58,895 nt of DNA. Source: Lachnospiraceae bacterium (GTDB lineage Bacteria; Bacteroidota; Bacteroidia; Bacteroidales; Muribaculaceae). Under the pieces are notes generated by a model. That model saw only the letters and a list, made by a program, of their open reading frames with translations. It did no database searches and was not told the origin of the DNA. The translations under genes were made by a program, and so were the position numbers. How positions within the stretch are numbered: position 1 is the stretch's first letter; each line of letters starts with the position of its first letter. The DNA lies in assembly GCA_023663655.1 (NCBI GenBank), contig JAMPGZ010000013.1, positions 1-58,895 of the forward strand, given 5' to 3'. Shown piece by piece: positions 1 to 7,075 of the stretch.

Positions 1-362
1 ATAGTCAGCCTCCGGCTGCACATCGTAGGCGATGCTGACATTCGATGTCCGGCATACGGTATGCAAAACAATTTCCAGAAACAATCCGGCCAGTTGCTTG
101 TATAAGCCAAAATAAAGAGGTATCTTTGTCGTGATGAAAAGCCACGTAAGAGCGTGATAATGGAAATATATTAAGGGAGTGTTGATGAAAACTGAAAAAA
201 ATGACCTCCGCCGGCAGAAAATCGGTCAATTCAAGACAAATAAAAATAGTTAACGCATCTTAAATAAATCAAATTGATTTCTAACGAGTTGCCACCATTA
301 TCCCATTCAGTACGAATTTAGTACAAACACAGATTTCCCTCCCTCTGATATTCAGCTCCTTA

Positions 363-393
363 TTGTGTATATCACAAAAATTCAGTAATTTTG
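363..393 (+). promoter_or_regulatory. Bacteroidota-type promoter of the pectate lyase
   Basis: TAATTTTG at 386-393 matches the Bacteroidota -7 consensus TAnnTTTG. A TTG at 363-365 lies about 20 nt upstream at the -33 position. Transcription would begin near position 400, leaving a leader of roughly 50 nt before the ATG at 454. The rest of 1-362 shows no convincing gene. Confidence 0.6.
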
Positions 394-453
394 CTTGATT
401 TACCTTAAATAACAGTGCGGAAAATTATACTTAAATCAATATACACAGTTAAT

Positions 454-2529
454 ATGAGAAAAGCTTTTTACTTGACCTTACTTGCTGCATTGGCAATAGT
501 CATGCCGCAACAGTCGATGGCTCAGGTTCCGTCTTTTCCCGGTGCTGAAGGATATGGTCGGTTGACCACCGGAGGACGTGGGGGAGAGGTCTACCATGTG
601 ACAACTTTGGACGATACGGATGCTCCCGGATCATTCCGTTATGCTTGTAATCAGAAAGGCACACGTACCATCGTGTTCGACGTTTCGGGAACAATCTTCC
701 TTAAATCAGCTCTGCAGCTTAGAAACGGCAATGTAACCATCGCCGGACAGACAGCTCCCGGCGACGGTATCTGCATCGCCGACTATCCTTTCACCATCAA
801 CTCAAGCAACGTGATTATCCGCTTCATGCGTTTCCGTGTCGGCAATCGCCAGGTGGCTAATCATGAAGGCGACGGTCTTGGTGCGATGGATCAGGCTAAT
901 ATTATAATCGACCACTGCTCGGTGAGCTGGAGCATCGATGAATGTCTCTCGGTTTACGGCAGCAAGGACATCACCGTACAGTGGTGTATATCCTCCCAGA
1001 GTCTTCGCAATGCCGGTCACGCTAAGGGTAGTCATGGTTATGGTGGTAACTGGGGTGGTAGCGGCGCTTCCTATCATCACAACCTCATTGCCCACCACAC
1101 TTCGCGCACTCCGCGCCTTGGACCGCGTCCCGGAACTCAGACCGATGAGCGTATGGATATGCGCAACAATGTCATCTACAATCACGGTAGCCTCGGTTGT
1201 TATGGTGGAGAGGGCATGAACGTCAACATCGTCAACAACTACTATAAGGTAGGTCCGCAGAAAAACAATAATCCTCAGCGTATAGCCGGTATCGGTATCC
1301 GCACCACTGAATATACCAAGCATGACACCCCAACGCCTAACCAATGGGATGTGATGTGGCACAAGTGGGGCACATTCTATGTCGACGGAAATGTCAATCC
1401 CGACTATCAGGCTGTGACCAAAGATAACTGGACCTATGGAATATACAATCAGATCGACAACAGCAAGTGTGACGGTACTTTCAACGAGGATGTGAAGCGC
1501 GATATGCGTCTCGACACCCCCATTGAATATCACTACACCACTACCCACACAGCCGAGAAGGCTTATGAAAAAGTGCTCGACTATGTAGGCGCATCTCTGC
1601 ATCGTGATGCACTTGATGAAATAATCGTCAACGATGTGCGTAACCGCAAGGGCACTTTTGGCGACAATGGAATTATCGACAATCAGGATCAGGTGAAATA
1701 TGCCGATGGTTCTACTGGATGGCCAGCGTTACAGCAAACTGCCGCTGAGGTTGACACCGACGGCGACGGTATGCCCGACAAATGGGAGACAGATAACGGT
1801 CTTGATCCCAATGACAAGACCGACGGTGCCAAAATCGGAGCCGACGGCTACACTAATCTCGAAGTCTACATGAACTCATTGGTGGCTGAAATCATGGAAC
1901 GTGGTAATGCCGAGGGTAAACTCCTCTCTGGCAACCTTGAGTCATCCGATCCAGCCGTCGAGCTTCCTAAATACGAAGCTCCCGAGGTGGTGGACTATCA
2001 ACTGAACAGTGCTACCTACAAGCAATCTCCGTCAAAGACTGTATGGGAATTTGAACACGGCTTTTCCATAACCAATACACGCGATAAAGGATATTCTACC
2101 GGTTCCCAGAATCGTATTAAATATTCATCAGGAGTTCAATACACCGTTAATATTCCCGCCGGAATGTCGGTGACAGGAATGGATGTTGAGGGATATAATA
2201 ACTATACGACTGCCGATGCTTATTTTTCTGAAATAAATGGTGTTGATGGCAGTGCATATATTTTCCCAAGCACTAAGGATGCGGTGTCACATAGTATTGA
2301 CTTTGCTTCTCCTGTGTCAAGTTCCGTCACATTCACCCCTGCCGGCAATCAGATTGTGCTTGCCATCTCTCTTCACGTGGCAAACGGATCATCAGGAATA
2401 GAGAATATTGTTGTGTCGGGCGATAATAACGGCGACAACCGCATTTTCAACCTGATGGGCGTAGAGGTCTCAGAGCCGCTTGCTCCCGGCATTTATATCC
2501 GCAACGGAAAGAAATTCATGGTAAAATAA
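454..2529 (+). CDS. Secreted pectate lyase-like polysaccharide lyase (host gene)
   Basis: A 691-residue secreted polysaccharide lyase, expected to cleave pectin-type polygalacturonate by beta-elimination outside the cell. The ATG at 454 is preferred to the in-frame GTG at 415 because it starts a clean signal peptide (MRKAFYLTLLAALAIV, Ala-Gln cleavage near residue 23). The mature protein opens with FPGAEGYG, typical of PL1-type lyases, followed by parallel beta-helix segments such as NVIIRFMRFRVG and DHCSVSWSIDE. Around residue 435 a DTDGDGMPDKWE calcium-binding repeat links to a beta-rich domain. The C-terminus (GIYIRNGKKFMVK) resembles a type IX secretion sorting tail. It is flanked by its own promoter and a strong terminator and is taken as the last chromosomal gene left of the prophage. 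Confidence 0.85.
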   Translation: MRKAFYLTLLAALAIVMPQQSMAQVPSFPGAEGYGRLTTGGRGGEVYHVTTLDDTDAPGSFRYACNQKGTRTIVFDVSGTIFLKSALQLRNGNVTIAGQTAPGDGICIADYPFTINSSNVIIRFMRFRVGNRQVANHEGDGLGAMDQANIIIDHCSVSWSIDECLSVYGSKDITVQWCISSQSLRNAGHAKGSHGYGGNWGGSGASYHHNLIAHHTSRTPRLGPRPGTQTDERMDMRNNVIYNHGSLGCYGGEGMNVNIVNNYYKVGPQKNNNPQRIAGIGIRTTEYTKHDTPTPNQWDVMWHKWGTFYVDGNVNPDYQAVTKDNWTYGIYNQIDNSKCDGTFNEDVKRDMRLDTPIEYHYTTTHTAEKAYEKVLDYVGASLHRDALDEIIVNDVRNRKGTFGDNGIIDNQDQVKYADGSTGWPALQQTAAEVDTDGDGMPDKWETDNGLDPNDKTDGAKIGADGYTNLEVYMNSLVAEIMERGNAEGKLLSGNLESSDPAVELPKYEAPEVVDYQLNSATYKQSPSKTVWEFEHGFSITNTRDKGYSTGSQNRIKYSSGVQYTVNIPAGMSVTGMDVEGYNNYTTADAYFSEINGVDGSAYIFPSTKDAVSHSIDFASPVSSSVTFTPAGNQIVLAISLHVANGSSGIENIVVSGDNNGDNRIFNLMGVEVSEPLAPGIYIRNGKKFMVK

Positions 2530-2576
2530 TCCTGCATACAACCCACCTGCCATAGGAGACAAACTCCCATGACAGC

Positions 2577-2620
2577 AAAAGCGACACCAAGAACCAATTC
2601 CGATTCTTGGTGTCGCTTTT
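2577..2620 (+). terminator. Strong intrinsic terminator after pectate lyase
   Basis: A perfect 17-bp stem (2577-2593 with 2604-2620; core GCGACACCAAGAA) and a 10-nt loop. The A-rich and T-rich ends make it usable in both directions. It ends the host transcription unit. Confidence 0.9.
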
Positions 2621-2991
2621 TACTATGCCACCGCAATACGGCAGGGTTCCCTAAAGGAATTGCATAGCCCGATCAACAACCTGAAAGATACCACAACCGT
2701 CTGTAAGGCGGTACTTATGCTTAACCGCGGTATAGGGAGCCGCAGGCGACCTGTGCCCGGACAGCCGGATCGAAAAAGAAAAAACCTGAAAGGTTTTTCT
2801 ATTAATTATCGTATATGATTGAGAAATAGTGACTTACGTAGATATTATAAAAGCATCCGACAAGAATGCGGAAAAGTAAGCTATCATGGGGTTTCATGGG
2901 AGCTAACTTGTGTCCATTGAGTTTGTTGGTTGAATTTTTAGTTTTTGTTCATCTTTATATCTCTATTGGGTTTGTTTAGTTTGACTCGGAG
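2621..2991. other. Gene-free putative host-prophage junction
   Basis: No ORF is supported here. The stretch holds the short leftward terminator at 2780-2798 and a GC-rich partly palindromic run near 2735-2770. A direct repeat CATGGG occurs twice around 2885-2900. The composition changes from chromosomal to AT-rich, so attL probably lies here, but a core sequence cannot be named without the right end of the element. Confidence 0.4.
2780..2798 (-). terminator. Intrinsic terminator of the repressor-lipoprotein operon
   Basis: AAAAACCT (2780-2787) pairs with AGGTTTTT (2791-2798) around a 3-nt loop. On the minus strand the stem is followed by a U-rich tract, as expected for the end of the leftward operon that starts at 4202. 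Confidence 0.65.
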
Positions 2992-3561
2992 CTAATTTTC
3001 TCTTTTGCTCATCGGGATTAAATCGAATCCAACAGGAGAGTATGTTATCTCAATCGTTTCGATATAATTGTAACTTATTTGATGTGCGTTGATTTCTACA
3101 TTTTCAACCTTGCCATTGATGTAAAATCCCTTATGACCGCGGACTTTATTGAGTAGTCCCTCATCATATTTTGCTACTCCAATCCTCATTTCAACAATCG
3201 AACCTCCAATGTTAATATTGGGTTTGATGTCAAAAACCATGCTTGTACCCGGAAAAGTTCTGATCTCATTGTCGGTGAAAACATAATTTTGAATGAATGG
3301 AAGATTTGCTCCTTTATATTCTTCCACATACTCGCCAAAAGCTTTTCCAAAATTTATAAGCACCTCCAATTTTGTATTGAAGCGGTTATAGTCACCAATT
3401 AATTGTTCAGTAAGTCTATTCTTGGCTTCTGAATTGTGTGCTTCAATATTTGCCACATACGGCCCCATATTAGAGGGCGTTTGTGGTTCATCTGATGATG
3501 AACTACATGACGGAAATGCCATGCATATGACTACGATCAATAACCATGATATAAGTTTCAT
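2992..3561 (-). CDS. Lysogeny-expressed lipoprotein of unknown function
   Basis: A 189-residue lipoprotein. The N-terminus MKLISWLLIVVICMAFPSC is a signal peptide ending in a lipobox-type cysteine (residue 19) followed by a Ser-rich linker. The rest is a soluble mixed alpha/beta domain that I do not recognise. Its ATG overlaps the repressor stop (ATGA at 3558-3561), so it is co-transcribed with the repressor and should be made in the lysogen. That context suggests a surface role such as superinfection exclusion or another lysogenic-conversion trait; this is inference from position. Confidence 0.75.
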   Translation of the reverse strand: MKLISWLLIVVICMAFPSCSSSSDEPQTPSNMGPYVANIEAHNSEAKNRLTEQLIGDYNRFNTKLEVLINFGKAFGEYVEEYKGANLPFIQNYVFTDNEIRTFPGTSMVFDIKPNINIGGSIVEMRIGVAKYDEGLLNKVRGHKGFYINGKVENVEINAHQISYNYIETIEITYSPVGFDLIPMSKREN

Positions 3562-4202
3562 TTTTTGGTTTGGTTTTTGAGTTGTTCTACTTGGGCAGCG
3601 AGAATGGCGATTGTTTTGTCTTTTTCGCTAATTGTTTTCTGGAGGGTTGCTATAGTGTCTACGAGGGTTGCAATGCGATTGACATCAAGAGAAGAGTATG
3701 TTTTAAACATTTCTCCTACGCCCGTTAATAACCAATTTGCATTTATGCGTTGGTCTGATTTTAACAAGGATATAACTTCGGTATAAGAAGGATAATGCTT
3801 GTCGTAGATTATTTGCCACAACCTATCAGCACTAATATTTGTAAATGCGGCCATAACCTCAATATCAACATTCAGAGTTATATAAAATTCGTCTTTATCC
3901 TCATTATTTCCAAAAATAGTCTGTGATACTTCAAGGAACCGACTATGTAAAGCTCCGTCATGTATTAAGGAATCCTTAGTAACACCGGGGGCATTTCGAT
4001 CACCTTCACCAGTTGCAAGCCAATCTTCATTTACGCAGAAATAATTAGCAAGCAATATGATGTTTTTTTTACTCATTTTTACTTGCGAGTTCGTTTTTAA
4101 TCGACTTAAAGCTGATTCAGACACGCCAGAGTGTTTTGCCAAGCTATACATAGTATCTCCGGTCAGTTTGCATAGTTCTAATATCCGAGAGTATAAATTC
4201 AT
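3558..4202 (-). CDS. XRE-family phage repressor
   Basis: A 214-residue DNA-binding protein, the likely CI-type maintenance repressor. Residues 1-70 form an XRE helix-turn-helix (MYSLAKHSGVSESALSRLK followed by the NEDWLATGEG tail). Residues ~95-170 look like a second, diverged copy of the same fold, ending in NWLLTGVGEMF. The C-terminal ~45 residues are heptad-like (DTIATLQKTISEKDKTIAIL), suggesting oligomerisation through a coiled coil. No LexA-type Ser-Lys autoprotease domain is visible, so induction may differ from RecA-stimulated self-cleavage. It is transcribed leftward from a consensus promoter at 4296-4326, across the operator repeats at 4228-4257. Confidence 0.85.
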   Translation of the reverse strand: MNLYSRILELCKLTGDTMYSLAKHSGVSESALSRLKTNSQVKMSKKNIILLANYFCVNEDWLATGEGDRNAPGVTKDSLIHDGALHSRFLEVSQTIFGNNEDKDEFYITLNVDIEVMAAFTNISADRLWQIIYDKHYPSYTEVISLLKSDQRINANWLLTGVGEMFKTYSSLDVNRIATLVDTIATLQKTISEKDKTIAILAAQVEQLKNQTKK

Positions 4203-4227
4203 ATTTATTAATATATATTTGCATTAT

Positions 4228-4257
4228 TTTACTTGCATTTACTTGCATTTACTTGCA
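4228..4257. repeat. Three tandem 10-bp operator repeats
   Basis: TTTACTTGCA is repeated exactly three times (4228-4237, 4238-4247, 4248-4257) at 10-bp period, so copies lie on the same DNA face. The array covers the -33 position of the rightward promoter and sits just upstream of the repressor ATG. It is most simply read as the repressor operator. Confidence 0.75.
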
Positions 4258-4273
4258 TTCTGACCTATCTTTG
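4243..4273 (+). promoter_or_regulatory. Rightward early (lytic) promoter
   Basis: TATCTTTG at 4266-4273 fits the -7 consensus TAnnTTTG, with TTG at 4243-4245, 20 nt upstream, inside the second operator repeat. It would drive the early genes from 4355 and be blocked by repressor bound at 4228-4257. Confidence 0.7.
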
Positions 4274-4295
4274 CAGCACGGTTCAAAACTAAAAG

Positions 4296-4326
4296 CAAAT
4301 ATAGCATTTTGGATTGAGCCTACAAA
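4296..4326 (-). promoter_or_regulatory. Leftward repressor promoter
   Basis: On the minus strand TTTG (4326-4323), a 19-nt spacer and TATATTTG (4303-4296) give a near-perfect Bacteroidota promoter. Transcription would start near 4289 and run through the rightward promoter and operators, giving a leader of ~87 nt. A weaker alternative -7 box (TAGTTTTG) is at 4291-4284. Confidence 0.65.
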
Positions 4327-4354
4327 ATTTAACACCAACCAATTAGCATTCAAT

Positions 4355-4753
4355 ATGACACAAGAAGAATTTCAGAATCTCACCGGCATCAAAGTTGACT
4401 TCGATGAATTTGAAGCAATCAACCAACTCTATTACGCCGAACGCAACATGAGCAAGGAGGCTTTCTGCGAATGGTTCAGGCAAGCTGCTTCAACAGCCAA
4501 CGGCTACGCTATTCTGATAGCCGCCGGAAGCGAGTTGCTTCAAGGTGAGAGATTCCGTCAGGCAATCAAGCGAGAAAAAGATGAACTTGCCTTCTTCATG
4601 GCGGAGCAGGCTGAGAAGTACAGTTCAGCTGAACTCAGAGAGAAAGCCATCGAGTTGCTTGGCGAAAAGAAATACATCTGCTGGAAACTGAACGGCAAAC
4701 GCTCACTATGGCAACGCGACATAGACCTCATTAAAAAACTAATCGACTATTGA
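4355..4753 (+). CDS. Early phage protein, unknown function
   Basis: A 132-residue acidic, helical protein starting MTQEEFQNLTGIKVDFDEF. I do not recognise the family. As the first gene behind the rightward promoter it could be an antirepressor or replication regulator, but no DNA-binding motif is obvious. An in-frame ATG at 4253 lies upstream of the expected transcription start (~4280), so the start at 4355 is preferred. Downstream is a small AGGG-GCAA-CCCT hairpin at 4763-4774 before the next gene. Confidence 0.65.
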   Translation: MTQEEFQNLTGIKVDFDEFEAINQLYYAERNMSKEAFCEWFRQAASTANGYAILIAAGSELLQGERFRQAIKREKDELAFFMAEQAEKYSSAELREKAIELLGEKKYICWKLNGKRSLWQRDIDLIKKLIDY

Positions 4754-4796
4754 TATTAACCGGAAGGGGCAACCCTCCAATAATCACCGCAAGACA

Positions 4797-5159
4797 ATGG
4801 AATATAACAACACCACCGAGTATGAGTCTGCACAATCACGCATCTCCGCTCTGCTCGGTCAAATCCGAGATCAAGTTCAGGAAATCGCCACCGGCGACGG
4901 CTCATCCGGCGTGGATGACGTGATCGCCGAGCAGGACAAGTCATTCTTCATCTTCAAGCAGAACGAGCTTATATCAGCCTACCGCGACCGCGACGTGCAT
5001 GATGAACGCGATTCCTATATCGCCAAACTTGAACAAAGCCTTGCAAAGGCGCAAAAGGAATCGGAGTATGAGCGTAAACGCTGGCTTAAGGAGTGCATGG
5101 TCAACAAGCAGCTCAAAGCCGCCCTCAAATCATTGACCACAGTCCTCACGCAGGATTAA
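4797..5159 (+). CDS. Coiled-coil early protein, unknown function
   Basis: A 120-residue charged protein. Residues 1-45 are hydrophilic. Residues ~60-110 are strongly helical with heptad-like spacing (YIAKLEQSLAKAQKESEYER), suggesting a coiled coil. There are no catalytic motifs. It directly precedes the structured RNA locus and shares the same likely early transcript, so a link to that RNA is possible but unsupported by sequence. Confidence 0.6.
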   Translation: MEYNNTTEYESAQSRISALLGQIRDQVQEIATGDGSSGVDDVIAEQDKSFFIFKQNELISAYRDRDVHDERDSYIAKLEQSLAKAQKESEYERKRWLKECMVNKQLKAALKSLTTVLTQD

Positions 5160-5187
5160 CCTCGATCAAGTCAAAACCAAAAACCAT

Positions 5188-5615
5188 CACGGCGCCCGAG
5201 AGAGGGCGATGCCGAGGGTCAAGAGAGACCCGACCCCGAGAGGGGTTTCACACGGGAGTGAGACAGTCAGGAAATGCCGCTGACTATGACATTAGGAACG
5301 GTTGAGGGGTCGCACCCTCCTCTCCCACTCATCAGACACCAATCTGAGAAGAGAACTTTGACGTACTGGAAATCCCATCGCATAGCGGTCAAGCCAAGCG
5401 GATGATGCCGATGCGATGATGAGTAGCCGCTGATAAATGAAGCAGCCGAGTAGCCCTGAAAGGGTGAAACGCACTTTAGACGGGTCAGTGCTACGATAAG
5501 CAGAATCCTCCCGGCTTATGCCGAATGAACAAAGAGGGAGGCGAGATGAGGAGCGTCCACTCGTGGAAAATGGACCGAGTTATAACAAACATTACGCGGA
5601 GGAAGCGTCCGCGAT
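5188..5615 (+). ncRNA. Large multi-hairpin structured RNA candidate
   Basis: No gene covers this stretch, yet it is packed with stems: GGC/GCCC..GGGC/GCC (5191-5213), GGGTC..GACCC (5216-5231), ACCCC-GAGA-GGGGT (5233-5246), AGTCA..TGACT (5265-5285), GAGGG..CCCTC (5304-5319), TCAGA..TCTGA (5332-5347), CATCGC..GCGATG (5376-5418), CCTCCC..GGGAGG (5507-5541), ACTCG..CGAGT (5559-5580) and CGCGGA..TCCGCG (5595-5613). Several loops are purine-rich or of GNRA type. The last stem is about ten bases before a tRNA-like gene. GOLLD and ROOL, very large phage-associated RNAs, are known to sit next to tRNA genes; this could be a relative or a new class. I cannot match a known consensus by eye. Strand is inferred from the rightward operon; exact ends are unknown. 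Confidence 0.7.
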
Positions 5616-5623
5616 TAAATATT

Positions 5624-5698
5624 GAATGGTGTAGCTCAGGAGCAGAGCACTCGCTTTCATTGGCGAGAGGTCGACGGTGCAAAGCCGTCCACCATTCC
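5624..5698 (+). tRNA. tRNA-like gene with an 8-nt anticodon loop
   Basis: GAATGGTG (5624-5631) pairs perfectly with CACCATTC (5690-5697). The D-arm GCTC/GAGC (5634-5648) and T-arm GACGG/CCGTC (5673-5689) are intact; the T-loop TGCAAAG departs from TTCRANN at one base. The anticodon stem CTCGC/GCGAG (5650-5654 with 5663-5667) closes an eight-base loop TTTCATTG rather than seven, so the anticodon cannot be assigned (TTC, TCA and CAT are all possible). No CCA is encoded. It may be a decayed tRNA, a suppressor, or a tRNA-like RNA. Confidence 0.65.
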
Positions 5699-5726
5699 TA
5701 TGCATTTAAATTTAAACGGAATTGAA

Positions 5727-5945
5727 ATGGGGAAATTAATTAAAAGCCTTCTCTTGCCAATCATAAAAAAGAGGGTTCTAAAAGTGACACAACAATTCGG
5801 AGATTACGAAACCGCAACCTCATACATCATCAATGCACCGCTTGAACAATGGCGGCTCCGATTATGGATAGTAGAGAATATTCACTATGAAAATGGATTG
5901 CCTTGCACTGATGAGAGCGTTTATGAATGGCTTACTCGCCGTTGA
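5727..5945 (+). CDS. Small phage protein, unknown function
   Basis: A 72-residue basic then mixed protein (MGKLIKSLLLPIIKKRVLK at the N-terminus). No family is recognised. The reading frame is open further upstream, but those codons lie in the tRNA-like gene, so ATG 5727 (or 5700) is the realistic start. Its last 14 bases overlap the end of the convergent leftward gene at 5932-6132. Confidence 0.5.
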   Translation: MGKLIKSLLLPIIKKRVLKVTQQFGDYETATSYIINAPLEQWRLRLWIVENIHYENGLPCTDESVYEWLTRR

Positions 5946-6132
5946 GAATCTTTTCTAATTCCTCCAAGGTGCAATCAATATCTACCGACTGGACGGTATT
6001 GTTGAAGCCTGGAGAGTTGAAATAGATTCGGCAATTGTATCCATTGATTTTTCGGATGTATGTGATTGTCGCTTTGTTAACAATCACGATTTCGCCGTTG
6101 GTCGTTGTAAATGATTCAAATTGAAACTCCAT
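5932..6132 (-). CDS. Small leftward cargo protein
   Basis: A 66-residue leftward protein with alternating beta strands and a terminal helix (CTLEELEKILNGE). The arrangement recalls small beta-sheet proteins of the FlbD or SH3 type, but no family is secure. It is one of only two leftward genes in the early region. Its start is 26 nt from a TAACTTTG -7 box (6165-6158) that recurs at the other leftward gene, which marks both as independently expressed cargo (morons). Confidence 0.6.
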   Translation of the reverse strand: MEFQFESFTTTNGEIVIVNKATITYIRKINGYNCRIYFNSPGFNNTVQSVDIDCTLEELEKILNGE

Positions 6133-6157
6133 AAATCATTAATTTTTAGATGCATCA

Positions 6158-6172
6158 CAAAGTTAGTGATTT
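6158..6172 (-). promoter_or_regulatory. Leftward cargo-gene promoter, copy 1
   Basis: TAACTTTG on the minus strand (6165-6158) matches TAnnTTTG. A 15-bp block (CAAAGTTAGTGATTT on the plus strand) is identical to 7057-7071 in front of the second leftward gene. The expected -33 region falls inside the neighbouring tRNA gene and shows no clear TTG. Confidence 0.55.
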
Positions 6173-6177
6173 ATTTT

Positions 6178-6253
6178 GAATGGCATAGCTCAGACGGTCA
6201 GAGCGTCGGATTGAAAATCCGGAGGGCGCCGGTTCGAGTCCGGCTGCCATTCC
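6178..6253 (+). tRNA. tRNA-Phe (GAA)
   Basis: The acceptor GAATGGCA (6178-6185) pairs with TGCCATTC (6245-6252). The D-arm is AGCTC..GAGC. The anticodon stem TCGGA/TCCGG holds a 7-nt loop TTGAAAA with anticodon GAA at 6213-6215. The T-arm GCCGG-TTCGAGT-CCGGC is canonical. It is the only element of the cluster with normal geometry throughout. CCA is not encoded. Like its neighbours the acceptor can form an eighth base pair. Confidence 0.85.
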
Positions 6254-6280
6254 TAATAAAATTCATTTTAAGCATGGATG

Positions 6281-7036
6281 TCAAACAGGACCAAGAAGTA
6301 TTGAGCTCAGCTCTTTCAAATCTTCCTCATAGACCGGGGTCGCTTTTGACTTTAGATGAGATAGCAACTCTTCGAGAGATTTCCATTTTTCTGAATCGCC
6401 AATATGTTGCAATATCTCCCATAGCCGGTCATTACGAAGAAAGATTGGCAGTATCAACGATGCCACAGCGTTGTAAAGATTGCGAGGATATTGCACATTG
6501 CCCTGAGTGGAAGTTTCTTCCAAAATATCTCGCCACAGAGATATGCCCTCACGGTGTTCAATGGGATTACTCTGATAATACTCTTGACGTAGAGCGTGAG
6601 ACTCGTGTAAAAAATTGTCTATATATCCACGGACCGAGAGGGTGTAACGGGGGTAACCAAATTGGAGCCATACTCTATGATCTGAGAGCTTTGACAAACA
6701 GAATAAGGATGCTGTGTGACACAGGCATTCTTCAAACCACTTCAACCCAAGAAGATTGCCAGACATCTTTCCGTCAATCAGGTGATGGCAAAATTCATGT
6801 GCGAATTGAAATATCCACTGGCACCAATAATCTTCATGTGTCGTAAGATATATGATATGACAATCATCCCCATTGCAACACATTGGTCCATCATAGCCGT
6901 GGCACACAAAAACTTTTTTAGTTGAATGCGCCGCTGACGAATTGATTAAGATGTATTCAACATAATCAAGTAGAGATTGGACTATGTGTGAATCATAGTT
7001 TCCAAAACCATCACTGTTCAATGTGATCATAATCAT
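6281..7036 (-). CDS. Zincin-like metallopeptidase cargo protein
   Basis: A 251-residue leftward protein. HEFCH (in FAHEFCHHLIDG, about residue 105) fits the HExxH zinc site of metallopeptidases. The downstream WFEECLCHTASLF segment can supply the third ligand (Glu), giving a gluzincin-like arrangement. There is no signal peptide, so it probably acts in the cytoplasm. The upstream reading frame is open to 7255, but the ATG at 7036 sits just after the TAACTTTG promoter at 7064-7057, so it is the start. It is isolated on the minus strand between tRNA-like genes and fits a lysogenic cargo gene. Possible roles are cleavage of a repressor (as ImmA-type proteases do) or of a host protein; the substrate is unknown. 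Confidence 0.65.
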   Translation of the reverse strand: MIMITLNSDGFGNYDSHIVQSLLDYVEYILINSSAAHSTKKVFVCHGYDGPMCCNGDDCHIIYLTTHEDYWCQWIFQFAHEFCHHLIDGKMSGNLLGLKWFEECLCHTASLFCLSKLSDHRVWLQFGYPRYTLSVRGYIDNFLHESHALRQEYYQSNPIEHREGISLWRDILEETSTQGNVQYPRNLYNAVASLILPIFLRNDRLWEILQHIGDSEKWKSLEELLSHLKSKATPVYEEDLKELSSILLGPV

Positions 7037-7056
7037 TAATTTTTTAGTTAGCACCT

Positions 7057-7071
7057 CAAAGTTAGTGATTT
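7057..7071 (-). promoter_or_regulatory. Leftward cargo-gene promoter, copy 2
   Basis: TAACTTTG (7064-7057, minus strand) within a 15-bp block identical to 6158-6172. It is 20 nt before the ATG of the metallopeptidase gene and directly abuts the tRNA-like element at 7076. Confidence 0.55.
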
Positions 7072-7075
7072 TTTC

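Noticed and set aside
5-229. Short leftward ORF at the window edge
   Set aside because: No promoter, start context or domain; likely chance.
802-1602. Long leftward ORF inside the pectate lyase gene
   Set aside because: Antisense shadow of a well-supported gene; its translation has no recognisable family or start signals.
4228-4257. CRISPR-like array
   Set aside because: Repeats are 10 bp, contiguous, without spacers and at a promoter; they are operators.
5188-5615. Group I or group II intron
   Set aside because: No interrupted gene flanks it, and I could not identify conserved core elements such as a group II domain V or group I P7; not fully excluded.
5491-5725. ORFs on both strands within the structured RNA
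   Set aside because: They run into the tRNA-like gene, have no family resemblance, and the DNA is better explained by its many paired stems.
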